DNA from: an uncultured Collinsella sp.
GTDB taxonomy: Bacteria > Actinomycetota > Coriobacteriia > Coriobacteriales > Coriobacteriaceae
Direction of reading: 5' to 3'
NCBI GenBank assembly: GCA_902496275.1
Contig: CABVAC010000001.1
Location: 124,001-188,000, forward strand
DNA: 64,000 bases
Shown here: piece by piece, positions 1 through 7,956 of the stretch
Numbering within the stretch: the stretch's first letter is position 1
Layout: each line of letters starts with the position of its first letter
The notes under the pieces: generated by a model
The model's database searches: none
What the model saw: only the letters and a program-made list of their open reading frames with translations
Told to the model about the DNA's origin: nothing
Position numbers and translations under genes: made by a program

Positions 1-1403
1 CGACGGACCTCAACGCGGTACTCGGCCTTGAGGCGGCGCTCGAGCACCTCAAACTGCAGCACGCCGACCACGCCCACAATGACGCTCTCCATGCCGGCGC
101 CCAATTCGCGGAAGATCTGGATGGCGCCCTCCTGGGCAAGCTCCTCCATGCCCTTGACGAACTGCTTGCGCTTGAGTGTGTCGACCTGCGTAATGCGAGC
201 GAACATCTCGGGGGCAAACGTCGGGATCTGCGGATACTGCACATGGCGCTTGCCAGAGCACACGGTGTCGCCGATGCTAAAGATACCCGGGTCGAACAGA
301 CCCACGATATCGCCCGCGTATGCCTCGTCCACGATGGCGCGGTCGTCGGCCATCATCGAGGTGCCCGTTGCCAGCTTGAGCTTGCGGTTACCCTGCATAT
401 GGAAGGCGTCCATGCCGCGCTCGAACTTGCCCGAGCAGATGCGCACAAAGGCAATGCGATCGCGGTGGTTCTTGTCCATGTTGGCCTGGATCTTAAACAC
501 AAAGCCGCTAAAGTCGTCGCGGCAAGGATCGACCGGCTCGCTGGTGAGCGTGTCGGTGTAGGCGCGCGGCGTCGGGGCTAGGCGCAGGAACTCCTTGAGG
601 AAGGGCTCCACGCCAAAGTTGGTAAGCGCCGAGCCAAAGAACGCCGGGCTCAGCTTGCCGCAAGCCACGGCATCCAGGTCGAGCTCGTCGCCGGCGCCAT
701 CGAGCAGCTCGATGTCGTCCATCAGGTTCTTGTGGTTCTCCTCGCCAATGAGCTCGTCCATGGAAGGATCGCCCAGCTCGGCCTCGACCTCGGCGACCTT
801 CTTGGTGGCGTTGGCGTGGCCGTCGCCCTCAAAGGCAATGACGCGACGGGTCTGGCGATCGAACACGCCGCGGAAGTTGCGACCGCTGCCGATCGGCCAG
901 TTCATGGGGTACGTATTGATACCCAGGACGTTCTCGATCTCTTCCATGAGCTCAAACGGATCGCGGGCTTCGTGGTCGAGCTTGTTTACAAAGGTGAAGA
1001 TGGGGATATGGCGCAGCGTGCAGACCTTAAAGAGCTTTTTGGTCTGGGCCTCGACGCCCTTAGCACCGTCGATGACCATGACCGCAGCGTCGGCGGCCAT
1101 AAGGGTACGGTAGGTATCCTCCGAGAAGTCCTGGTGGCCGGGGGTATCGAGAATGTTGACGCAGGCGCCGTTGTAGGTGAACTGCAGCACCGAGGAGGTA
1201 ACGGAAATACCGCGCTCCTTCTCGATGTCCATCCAGTCCGAGACAGCGTGCTTAGCCGAACTCTTGCCCTTGACCGAACCGGCGGTCTGAATGCTGCCGG
1301 TATAGAGCAGCAGCTTCTCGGTAAGTGTGGTCTTACCGGCGTCCGGGTGGCTGATGATCGCGAATGTGCGGCGCGACGAGATTTCATCCGACAGGCTTGC
1401 CAT
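1..1403 (-). CDS. prfC: Peptide chain release factor 3, C-terminus cut by window edge
   Basis: Translational GTPase that recycles RF1/RF2 from the ribosome after peptide release. The reverse strand reads open from an ATG at 1403 to the left edge, about 467 codons; RF3 is usually near 530 aa, so the last part of domain III lies outside. The start MASLSDEIS is followed by the P-loop SHPDAGKTT (residues 18-26), then SSVLQF in switch I, DTPGHQDF (G3) and NKLD (G4). The GIDVEKERGIS-type segment (MDIEKERGIS) is characteristic of RF3 rather than EF-G. An AGGATC-type ribosome site lies just upstream. It stands alone, divergent from the GntR gene. Identity is very secure. Confidence 0.96.
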   Translation of the reverse strand, partial: MASLSDEISSRRTFAIISHPDAGKTTLTEKLLLYTGSIQTAGSVKGKSSAKHAVSDWMDIEKERGISVTSSVLQFTYNGACVNILDTPGHQDFSEDTYRTLMAADAAVMVIDGAKGVEAQTKKLFKVCTLRHIPIFTFVNKLDHEARDPFELMEEIENVLGINTYPMNWPIGSGRNFRGVFDRQTRRVIAFEGDGHANATKKVAEVEAELGDPSMDELIGEENHKNLMDDIELLDGAGDELDLDAVACGKLSPAFFGSALTNFGVEPFLKEFLRLAPTPRAYTDTLTSEPVDPCRDDFSGFVFKIQANMDKNHRDRIAFVRICSGKFERGMDAFHMQGNRKLKLATGTSMMADDRAIVDEAYAGDIVGLFDPGIFSIGDTVCSGKRHVQYPQIPTFAPEMFARITQVDTLKRKQFVKGMEELAQEGAIQIFRELGAGMESVIVGVVGVLQFEVLERRLKAEYRVEVR

Positions 1404-1557
1404 GCGGATCCTTTCTTGCGTTCTATATGCATTACGTCGATGTAACTGCCCTATTGTAGCCGTGAAACGCTGCAGCAGGGCACCTATCAGGACAAATTCA
1501 TCAGCCGAGCTTTATGGAGGAGGGACAGCAGTTCTAGATTTCCTCTTGCATAACTGT

Positions 1558-1579
1558 GCATAGTGTATATATACTGTGC
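1558..1579. promoter_or_regulatory. Candidate operator of the GntR/YtrA regulator
   Basis: An imperfect inverted repeat, GCATAGT at 1558-1564 and ACTGTGC at 1573-1579 (6 of 7 pairs), surrounds an AT-only core. It lies about 45 bp before the GntR start. YtrA-type regulators usually bind such a site in their own promoter, so autoregulation of the regulator-ABC operon is inferred. Confidence 0.45.
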
Positions 1580-1623
1580 TTACCGGTTATATACACGTGT
1601 AGCCCATCAGCTAAGGAGCCGCT

Positions 1624-2004
1624 GTGGACATCATCCTATCCAATTCGGGCGACAAACCCATCTACGAGCAGATATCCTCGCAGGTCAAAGCTCAGATCTT
1701 ATCGGGAGCGCTCTCCGCGGGGGCCAAACTCCCCAGCATCCGTGCGCTCGCAAGCGACCTGGGCGTGAGCGTCATCACCACCAAGCGCGCCTACGCCGAC
1801 CTGGAACAGCTCGGCTTTATCTGCACCGTGCAGGGCAAGGGCTGTTTTGTTGCCGAGGGCAACCAAGAGCTCTTGCGCGAAAACCAGCTCTGCCATATCG
1901 AAGAGCTGCTTATGCAGGCGGCAGAACAAGCCGAAGCCGTGGGCGTCACGCGCGATAAACTGCACGAAATGCTCGACCTGGTCGCCCCCGAAACCATGCA
2001 GTAA
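1624..2004 (+). CDS. GntR family (YtrA subfamily) transcriptional regulator
   Basis: A 126-aa DNA-binding repressor. The N-terminal winged helix shows the GntR signature: PIYEQISSQVKAQI, then LPSIRALASDLGVS and TTKRAYADLEQLGF (about residues 12-70). The C-terminal part is only about 50 residues, mostly helical, which is typical of the short YtrA subfamily that controls neighbouring ABC exporters. The start is GTG at 1624 behind AAGGAG at 1613-1618. The ABC ATPase gene begins 23 bp after its stop, so the three genes form one operon. The effector is unknown; in relatives it is often a cell-wall-active compound. Confidence 0.9.
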   Translation: MDIILSNSGDKPIYEQISSQVKAQILSGALSAGAKLPSIRALASDLGVSVITTKRAYADLEQLGFICTVQGKGCFVAEGNQELLRENQLCHIEELLMQAAEQAEAVGVTRDKLHEMLDLVAPETMQ

Positions 2005-2027
2005 CCATCCGCAAGAAAGGCTATACC

Positions 2028-2909
2028 ATGCAAAACTTGTTAGAGCTCAAAGGTGTCTCACGCCGCGTAAGCGACCGCTTTTCGCTGCACGACGTCACGC
2101 TCGCCGTGGAGCCCGGCCAGATTGTTGGCTTTGTGGGCGCAAACGGTGCCGGCAAGACAACGACGATTCGAGCCGCGCTCGGGCTCATAAAGCTCGATGC
2201 CGGCGAGGTGTGCCTGTTTGGGCAGTACTGCGGCGCCGACGCGCCCGGCGAGACGCAGCGCTGCCTGCGCACCCGCGTCGGCCTCGTACTGGACACGTGT
2301 CCCTTCCCTTCCACACTCAGGGTGACCGAAGTTGAAGCACTCGTAAGCCCGGCGTACCCCACCTGGAGCCATAACACGTTCGCCAGCCTCATCGACCGGT
2401 TTGGCCTAGATCCCAAGGCAAAGGTCAAAGACCTCTCCCGCGGCATGGGCATGAAGTTGCAGCTTGCCTGCGCACTCAGCCATAATGCCAAGCTGCTCGT
2501 TTTGGACGAAGCCACCGCGGGTCTCGATCCCATGGCACGCGAAGAAGTGCTTGAGGAGCTGCTCGCCTTTGTTGCCGATGGACAACACGGTGTGTTGTTC
2601 TCGAGCCACATTACATCCGATCTTGAGCGCGCCGCCGACCGCGTCGTCTGCATCGATAACGGGTCGATTGTTTTTGACCTGCCGCGCGAGGACATTACGG
2701 ACCGTGTCGGCATCGCCCGCTGCACTCAGGCACAAGCCGCCGAGCTTATGGCTTGCGTCGAGGGCGCCCGTGCCGTCCGCCACGCCTACAGCGTGGACGT
2801 GCTCGTGCCCAACCGTCGCGAAGCGCTCGAGGCCTTTCCCGAGATTCCCTGCGATCGGGCAACCATTGATGACTACCTGCACCTCATGCTGAAAGGAGCC
2901 TCCAAATGA
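2028..2909 (+). CDS. ABC transporter ATP-binding protein
   Basis: A 293-aa ATPase subunit of an ABC-2 type exporter. It shows Walker A GANGAGKT (residues 38-45), the ABC signature LSRGMG (in place of LSGGQ) and Walker B LLVLDEATAGLD followed by the H-loop region SSHITSD. The substituted signature is common in the YtrB/EcsA-like group. The stop overlaps the start of the permease gene by 4 bp, indicating translational coupling. It sits in an operon with a YtrA-type regulator, so it probably exports or removes a toxic or cell-wall-active compound; the substrate cannot be read from sequence. Confidence 0.9.
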   Translation: MQNLLELKGVSRRVSDRFSLHDVTLAVEPGQIVGFVGANGAGKTTTIRAALGLIKLDAGEVCLFGQYCGADAPGETQRCLRTRVGLVLDTCPFPSTLRVTEVEALVSPAYPTWSHNTFASLIDRFGLDPKAKVKDLSRGMGMKLQLACALSHNAKLLVLDEATAGLDPMAREEVLEELLAFVADGQHGVLFSSHITSDLERAADRVVCIDNGSIVFDLPREDITDRVGIARCTQAQAAELMACVEGARAVRHAYSVDVLVPNRREALEAFPEIPCDRATIDDYLHLMLKGASK

Positions 2910-3604
2910 AACGCGCCTTCATGTCCGAGACCGCCATCATGCGCTCGTTTCTCCCGAGCATCGCCGGCATCGGCCTGCTTATATTCGTCTTGCTGACCCT
3001 TGCCAACGCGTCGGATGGTGATTCCGGCATGAGCGCTGGCGCTATCGCCGTTAGCGCCATGTCGCCCATCACAATCATGAACTCGCTGGCCGGCTTCGAC
3101 AATCAAAACGGATGGGAGCGCTATCGGGCAACGCTGCCGTTCTCGCGCAAAGACATCATCTGCGCACGCTACCTGTGCATTATTGCTTTCTCGGCCGTCA
3201 TGGCATGCGCAGCTACGCTTCTGAACATCCTCGCCCTTCCGTTCTTCGATCACATGGGCATCCCTTCGACAGGCCAGAAGATCTTTGAAATCGCGACCGC
3301 CTCGGCGGCATCGATGCTCATCTCCCTCATGATAGTGTTTTTGGCACAGCCGCTGTTTTTTCGATTTGGGCACATGGAGGCACTGCGTCTGTCCGTCGGC
3401 CTGTTTGCCGTGCTCGGTTTCAGCACCATGGCAATGCTGAGCTCATCCAACCCCATCAGCAACTGGCTCATGTCGATTGCCGGAGCGAATCCCGATCCTG
3501 CCGTCCTTGGCTGTCTGTGTGCAGGAATTGCCGCTCTGGCATTCGCACTATTTGCAATCAGCTGCGCTGTCAGCACCAAGGTCTATCGAGCACGCGACCT
3601 GTAG
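2906..3604 (+). CDS. ABC-2 type transporter permease
   Basis: A 232-aa integral membrane protein, partner of the preceding ATPase (4-bp ATGA overlap). About six hydrophobic segments can be seen, for example SFLPSIAGIGLLIFVLLTLA near residue 15, SAVMACAATLLNILALPFF near 95, and a last one near 205 (CAGIAALAFALFAISCAVS). The motif NGWERYRATLPFSRKDI between helices 2 and 3 matches the ABC2_membrane_5 family, whose members go with YtrA/YtrB-like proteins. A strong hairpin follows the stop and probably ends the operon. Confidence 0.85.
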   Translation: MKRAFMSETAIMRSFLPSIAGIGLLIFVLLTLANASDGDSGMSAGAIAVSAMSPITIMNSLAGFDNQNGWERYRATLPFSRKDIICARYLCIIAFSAVMACAATLLNILALPFFDHMGIPSTGQKIFEIATASAASMLISLMIVFLAQPLFFRFGHMEALRLSVGLFAVLGFSTMAMLSSSNPISNWLMSIAGANPDPAVLGCLCAGIAALAFALFAISCAVSTKVYRARDL

Positions 3605-3611
3605 GCATGCA

Positions 3612-3638
3612 GATTATGGCCCGCCCGGGGCCATAATC
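3612..3638 (+). terminator. Hairpin terminator of the GntR-ABC operon
   Basis: A perfect 11-bp stem, GATTATGGCCC (3612-3622) with GGGCCATAATC (3628-3638) and a 5-nt loop, starts 8 bp after the permease stop. There is no T run, so termination may be weak or rely on the stem alone. Confidence 0.6.
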
Positions 3639-3680
3639 GACCGCCTGCCAATACATGACAAATGGCATATCCCCGGCACG

Positions 3681-3712
3681 CCCGTGACGTTTTACAATAT
3701 AAACGTCACGGG
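3681..3712. promoter_or_regulatory. 12-bp perfect inverted repeat upstream of a methyltransferase
   Basis: CCCGTGACGTTT (3681-3692) is repeated in inverse at 3701-3712 around an 8-nt AT-rich centre; the centre contains TATAAA. This may be a dyad operator overlapping a promoter -10 element, or an RNA hairpin at the start of the 160-nt leader. Confidence 0.45.
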
Positions 3713-3783
3713 CCTCGGCTCAGTCTCGGTCATCCAAGGGGATGTCTTTTTGGTCATTGTTCTTTAGGGAACGGTCAATCGCA

Positions 3784-3822
3784 TAGAACCACGAAAACGG
3801 CCGTCCAACGGCCGTGGTTTGT
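3784..3822 (+). promoter_or_regulatory. Leader hairpin, possible attenuator
   Basis: ACGGCCGT occurs twice, separated by CCA, near 3796-3814, so the RNA can form an 8-bp GC-rich stem. An outer AACC/GGTT pair extends it, and TTTGTT follows. It lies about 60 bp before the methyltransferase start, inside an otherwise gene-free leader. It may be an attenuator; no known riboswitch class was recognised. Confidence 0.35.
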
Positions 3823-3875
3823 TGCGCCGTTCCGCCTCCGTCATCTGCCATTTTTGCACCTGATAGGAAAGAACA

Positions 3876-4613
3876 ATGCAAACCCAGGAATCTCAATCCT
3901 TCCCAAAAGCAACTAGCTTCGGCGCGACACTCGTACGCTCTAAGATTATGGGCCCCAATCCCCTCAAGCTCTGCGAAGAGCTGCTTCGCGATGTGCATAT
4001 CCCCTGCGGCGTCCGCATCTGCGACCTTGGATCGGGCACCGGTATCACCAGCGCCCTACTCGCCCGCGAATACGGGTTTGACACCTACGCTGTCGATCTG
4101 TGGAGCGACCCCGTCGAAAACCGTGCGTTCTTCGATTCGCTCGGTATCTCGCGCGACACGATTCACCCTGTTAAGGCAGACGCCTCGCAGGGGCTGCCGT
4201 TTGAGCACGACTATTTTGATGCGGTCGTAAGTATCGACTCTTACAACTACTACGGCCGTGACCCACACTATCTGGGTGAGCGCCTACTCCCCTACGTAAA
4301 GCAAGGCGGGATGCTCTACTTAAGCATCCCCGGCATGGTTTACGACTGCCACGACAACCTGCCCGTTTGCCTGCTCAAATCCTGGACACCCGAGCAGCTC
4401 GACTATATGCACGACATAGCCTGGTGGCGCGCCATGATCGAGCCGACCCCCGGCGTCGAGATTGTCTCGATGCAGCCTATGCTCTGCACGGATGAAGCAT
4501 GGAAAGACTGGCTCGCCTGCGACAACGAGTACGCAGCAGGCGACCGCGCTGCCGTTGAAGCCGGCGCACTCGAATACCTCAACACCATCGCCATTGTGCT
4601 GAGGAAGCTCTAA
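3876..4613 (+). CDS. Class I SAM-dependent methyltransferase
   Basis: A 245-aa Rossmann-fold methyltransferase. Motif I is CDLGSGTGITSALLA (about residues 48-62), followed by the acidic motif TYAVDLWSDP, a motif IV-like DYFDAVVSIDSYNYYG and motif VI-like LPYVKQGGMLYLSIPG. This is the small-molecule methyltransferase fold of the Methyltransf_11/25 type; the acceptor substrate is unknown. AGGAAAGAA lies just before the ATG. It is monocistronic, with a structured leader of about 160 nt upstream and a strong bidirectional terminator downstream. Confidence 0.85.
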   Translation: MQTQESQSFPKATSFGATLVRSKIMGPNPLKLCEELLRDVHIPCGVRICDLGSGTGITSALLAREYGFDTYAVDLWSDPVENRAFFDSLGISRDTIHPVKADASQGLPFEHDYFDAVVSIDSYNYYGRDPHYLGERLLPYVKQGGMLYLSIPGMVYDCHDNLPVCLLKSWTPEQLDYMHDIAWWRAMIEPTPGVEIVSMQPMLCTDEAWKDWLACDNEYAAGDRAAVEAGALEYLNTIAIVLRKL

Positions 4614-4619
4614 ACATTA

Positions 4620-4655
4620 GCCGCGCGAGGCCGTAAACAAATGGCCTCGCGCGGC
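4620..4655. terminator. Bidirectional terminator between convergent genes
   Basis: A perfect 13-bp stem, GCCGCGCGAGGCC (4620-4632) with its complement at 4643-4655 around a 10-nt loop, followed by TTCTTC. It lies between the methyltransferase and the convergent ClC channel gene and can serve both. Confidence 0.8.
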
Positions 4656-4696
4656 TTCTTCAAAACGAGTTCTGAACAAACGCAAAGCGCAATATG

Positions 4697-6001
4697 CTAC
4701 TTGCGCAGCGGCTTGGGCAGCGGAATGCCGGCGGCAATGGCTGCGGCGATGATCATGCAGACGATGCCCTTGAGCGGGAAGCACATGAGCAGCAGGCCCA
4801 CGACCATAACGGGTTGGCGCATGACGGCGCCCATCGTCGAGGCCGTGCAGACGGCAACGCAAAAGACCGGATCGGCGCCGGTGAGAATGGCAAGGCCATA
4901 GCCCAGGCTTACGCCCGAGAAGATAACCGGGAAGAAGTGACCGCCACGCCAGCCCATATTGATGAGGGCGGGGGTCAGCATAGCCTTGACAAGACCGGTC
5001 GCGATAAGCACGCCGGCGGGAATGGTCAGATAGGTTTCCATGAGCACGTCGGCTTGCGTCTCGCCGGCAAACATGGTGTAGGGCAGGAGCGTGCCACAGA
5101 TGGCGAGCGCCAGACCGGCTAACATGGCCTTGACGACAGGACGCTCCCCTATTGCATGGGACAGCGCCTCGCTTGCATGCTCGGAGACAAAGTACAGCCA
5201 ACCGCAAACGGTGCCGAGCAACGCCAGCGGAATGAGCCAGGCAAGCTCCAGGTTGCCCACCTCGGCGGACTCGAACCTGGGCATGCCCATGCCGCCGCCC
5301 ACGAGCTGGCCAAGCAACAGGTAAGTGCCCAGACCGCCGGCAATCGCAATGCCATAGACCACGGTCTTTTGCGCCTTGGGCAGCTTGATGGTGATCTCGT
5401 CGGACGCGGACTCATCGTCGGCATCTTCGCCCTGGCCGTCGGCGCTACCGGCGAGCGGCGCCACAAAGCCAAAGACAGGCGCGGTAAAGAGCGCCGTCAG
5501 GGCAGCCTGGGTACCTAGCAGCGTGAGCTCCCTAAACTCGGCGCCAAAGCGACGCATGCGGTCGCCGACCCAGCTGCACAGGCCCGCGATAACGCCGGTC
5601 AGGCCGGCCTCCGGTCCAATACTTCCGCCAAACAGCAGCGGCAGCAATGCCGCAAGCGAAAGCTTGCCCAGATTGTCGTACGGGTAGCGCCCATCTTGCT
5701 TGACCTTAGCCATCACCTGATTGAGGTTATCGGTCTTGGTGTCTGTCATCTTTTCGTACAGACCGATTAACAGGCCGCCCAGCAGGCAGACAAAAAACGG
5801 GTACGGCAGAAAGCCAAACGGGCCGCTGGCGAGCTCGGGCGAAGCGACGCCCAGTGCGTGCGGAATCTCGGTCCATAGATAGTCGATGCCGTGCTCCATC
5901 ACAAAAAAGAACAGCCAGACCGCGGCACCTGCGAACGCACCGGTCACGGCAACGCTAACTAAAAACAGCGCGCGGTTTGTAGGTTTAGCGAGCTTATCCA
6001 T
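4697..6001 (-). CDS. ClC family chloride channel / H+-Cl- antiporter-like protein
   Basis: A 434-aa polytopic membrane protein. It has the ClC filter motifs in variant form: GGSIGPEAGLTG (about residues 121-132) in place of GREGP, and GGHFFP (GxFxP type) near residue 351. About ten hydrophobic helices are visible, beginning with ALFLVSVAVTGAFAGAAVWLFFFV. An acidic insert (GQGEDADDESASDE, near 195) sits between helices and is charged unlike the rest. The family moves chloride (some members fluoride) across the cytoplasmic membrane. It is monocistronic and convergent with the methyltransferase. The ion moved is not certain. Confidence 0.88.
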   Translation of the reverse strand: MDKLAKPTNRALFLVSVAVTGAFAGAAVWLFFFVMEHGIDYLWTEIPHALGVASPELASGPFGFLPYPFFVCLLGGLLIGLYEKMTDTKTDNLNQVMAKVKQDGRYPYDNLGKLSLAALLPLLFGGSIGPEAGLTGVIAGLCSWVGDRMRRFGAEFRELTLLGTQAALTALFTAPVFGFVAPLAGSADGQGEDADDESASDEITIKLPKAQKTVVYGIAIAGGLGTYLLLGQLVGGGMGMPRFESAEVGNLELAWLIPLALLGTVCGWLYFVSEHASEALSHAIGERPVVKAMLAGLALAICGTLLPYTMFAGETQADVLMETYLTIPAGVLIATGLVKAMLTPALINMGWRGGHFFPVIFSGVSLGYGLAILTGADPVFCVAVCTASTMGAVMRQPVMVVGLLLMCFPLKGIVCMIIAAAIAAGIPLPKPLRK

Positions 6002-6126
6002 CGGGTCCTCCCGCGGTCAAAGTCGACATAGATACGTTTTATTGTAGAGCGAGTGTGGCCCAGACAAGCCAACCGTCTGCGCTGCAAACGGAGCCACCGG
6101 GGGCCACAGCGGGACAGGCTCAAGGC

Positions 6127-6660
6127 TTATCCGTTGATAATTGATGCGATTTCGTACAGATCCTCGGCAAAGTAAATGCCTTGCTGGCGCCGTGGGCTTG
6201 ATAAACCCTTATCAATCATGTGTCCGAGCAGCGCCTTGAGGTCGTTGTAGTAACCGTCCAGGTTATACAGGATGCACGGAGCACTCAGGTGCCCCAACGA
6301 CACCGCGGACATAACCTCGGCAATCTCCTCGAGCGTGCCCGTCCCACCGGGAAAGGCAATGAACGCATCGCCGAGCTCGATCATCTTTGCCTTACGCTCC
6401 GCCATATCGCTCGTCACGATGAGGTCGTCGATACCGTCATGTTGAAACTCGGCCTCGATAAAAAAGCTCGGCTCCACACCCGTCACGTGCCCGCCGGCAT
6501 TAAGCACGCTATCGGCGAGCGCGCCCATCAGGCCCGATTTGGATCCGCCGTACACGAGCGCGTGCCCGTTGGCGCCAATCCAGTTGCCCAGCTCCTGCAC
6601 CGCAGGCAGAAACGCCGGGTCATTGCCGATACTGGCACCCAGATACACGGTGATATTCAA
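6127..6660 (-). CDS. LOG family protein (nucleoside 5'-monophosphate phosphoribohydrolase-like)
   Basis: A 177-aa Rossmann-like protein of the TIGR00730 family. It begins MNITVYLGASIG and carries the catalytic/binding motif PGGTGTLEE (about residues 106-114), with the preceding VTSDMAERKAKMIELGDAFIAF typical of the family. LOG proteins cleave the base from nucleoside monophosphates such as cytokinin-type AMP derivatives; the bacterial role is generally unclear. The potassium channel gene lies immediately upstream in the same orientation, with about 35 bp or more between them. Confidence 0.88.
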   Translation of the reverse strand: MNITVYLGASIGNDPAFLPAVQELGNWIGANGHALVYGGSKSGLMGALADSVLNAGGHVTGVEPSFFIEAEFQHDGIDDLIVTSDMAERKAKMIELGDAFIAFPGGTGTLEEIAEVMSAVSLGHLSAPCILYNLDGYYNDLKALLGHMIDKGLSSPRRQQGIYFAEDLYEIASIING

Positions 6661-6696
6661 ATTCAGTCCCCCTCATCGTGACGCGCGGCGCCCGTT

Positions 6697-7122
6697 TTAG
6701 CGCTGGCGCCGGCGATATTCACGCACGCGGCGCGACAGATCGGCGAGCTCGTCACGATCGAGCTCTTCCAAATGCTCAAGATCATCCATAAAGCGCGCCA
6801 TAGTGTCCTTTTGATGCATCTTGATGAGCATATTGCAGTAGCTCACCGCCACGCCCGTGAGCATGGCAATGTAAAAAATGCTGATAACGCTCAGGACGAC
6901 CGTGATGACACGGGCGACCGGCGTTTCGGCCGGAATGTCGCCAAAGCCGATCGTCGATACGGTCTCAAAGCTAAACCAAAGGCCATCGCCAAACGTAAGA
7001 GTTGTTGGCTCAGAGAGCCAAACAGCCATTGAACACAGAAGATAAAAGACGAGAAAAAGGCCCGTGATGCGCACGAAACCGGCTTGACGCAACACATCGG
7101 CCAGCGTCCTCAGCTTTTTCAT
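6697..7122 (-). CDS. Two-TM potassium channel family protein
   Basis: A 141-aa ion channel subunit. The first helix is FVRITGLFLVFYLLCSMAVWL; then come a pore helix and the selectivity filter TIGFGDI (a TVGYGD variant), and a second helix RVITVVLSVISIFYIAMLTGVAVSY. A basic, charged C-terminal tail (about 45 residues) ends in YRRRQR, without an RCK/TrkA domain. The ATG at 7122 has GGGGGGTC a few bases upstream; a TTG 30 bp earlier has no ribosome site. Tetrameric potassium conductance is the family function. Confidence 0.85.
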   Translation of the reverse strand: MKKLRTLADVLRQAGFVRITGLFLVFYLLCSMAVWLSEPTTLTFGDGLWFSFETVSTIGFGDIPAETPVARVITVVLSVISIFYIAMLTGVAVSYCNMLIKMHQKDTMARFMDDLEHLEELDRDELADLSRRVREYRRRQR

Positions 7123-7380
7123 CGAGACCCCCCTTTTTTTCAGGACAAGCAATCGCTTTTGGTCGGTATTGTCCCACGCCTCCCCCGCAAACGGAACCAG
7201 CCATCGAGAATGCCCCTAGACGACGAGTTGTGAGGGACAATCCTTCCACAACAAAAAAGTGCGTTTCAATCTGCGACAAATAGGATGTTCCCGTCGGCCT
7301 CGCAGCCTGAACTAGTATCTTGATATAGACATACCACCCACCGCCGTGCACGCAGCACGCGGAAAGAAAGGAAACCCACG

Positions 7381-7860
7381 ATGTTTAGACCTCTTCGTAG
7401 AAAGAAGCGTGCTATCACCGATCAAGAGGCACGAGAGCTGCTTGTTAATTGCAAACGCGGCATTTTTGCCGTCAACGGAGACGACGGCTATCCTTACGCC
7501 ATTCCCGTTAACTACTACTTTGACCCCGAGCACGACAAAATTTACTTTCATGGAGCCAAGGCGGGGCATAAGGTCGATGCACTCAAACGCAGCGACAAAG
7601 TCTGCTTTACCGTCTATGGCAACGATTGGTACAAAGACGACGACTGGGCACCCTATGTTCAGAGCACTGTGGTTTTTGGCCGTTGCCGCCTCGTGAACGA
7701 TGACCCGGCGTTTGTCGAAGACAAAGTCCGACAGTTTGCCCTCAAGTACTATCCTTCTGCCGAAGAGGTCGAAGAGGAGATCAAGCAAAGTATCAGGGGC
7801 GTCCAGCTGTATGAAATTACGGTTGAACACCTTTGCGGCAAGCAAATTCAAGAAAAGTAG
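7381..7860 (+). CDS. Pyridoxamine 5'-phosphate oxidase-like flavoprotein (NimA-related)
   Basis: A 159-aa FMN-binding split-barrel protein. The segment ITDQEARELLVNCKRGIFAVNG, then DGYPYAIPVNYYFD and KIYFHGAKAGHKVDALKRSDKVCFTVYG, is the standard pattern of the NimA/PPOX group, some of whose members reduce nitroimidazoles. The C-terminal EITVEHLCGKQI is also typical. An AGAAAGGAAAC site precedes the ATG. It is a single gene facing the PatB gene. Whether it detoxifies a drug or acts on a cofactor cannot be told. Confidence 0.85.
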   Translation: MFRPLRRKKRAITDQEARELLVNCKRGIFAVNGDDGYPYAIPVNYYFDPEHDKIYFHGAKAGHKVDALKRSDKVCFTVYGNDWYKDDDWAPYVQSTVVFGRCRLVNDDPAFVEDKVRQFALKYYPSAEEVEEEIKQSIRGVQLYEITVEHLCGKQIQEK

Positions 7861-7956
7861 CAGACGTGGAAAACGCGCTCGCAACCCTCTGCGCTCTATG
7901 CGGCCACGCACATTGACGACACGGGCGCAAGCCGCAGTACCCGAATCGTGCGACCC

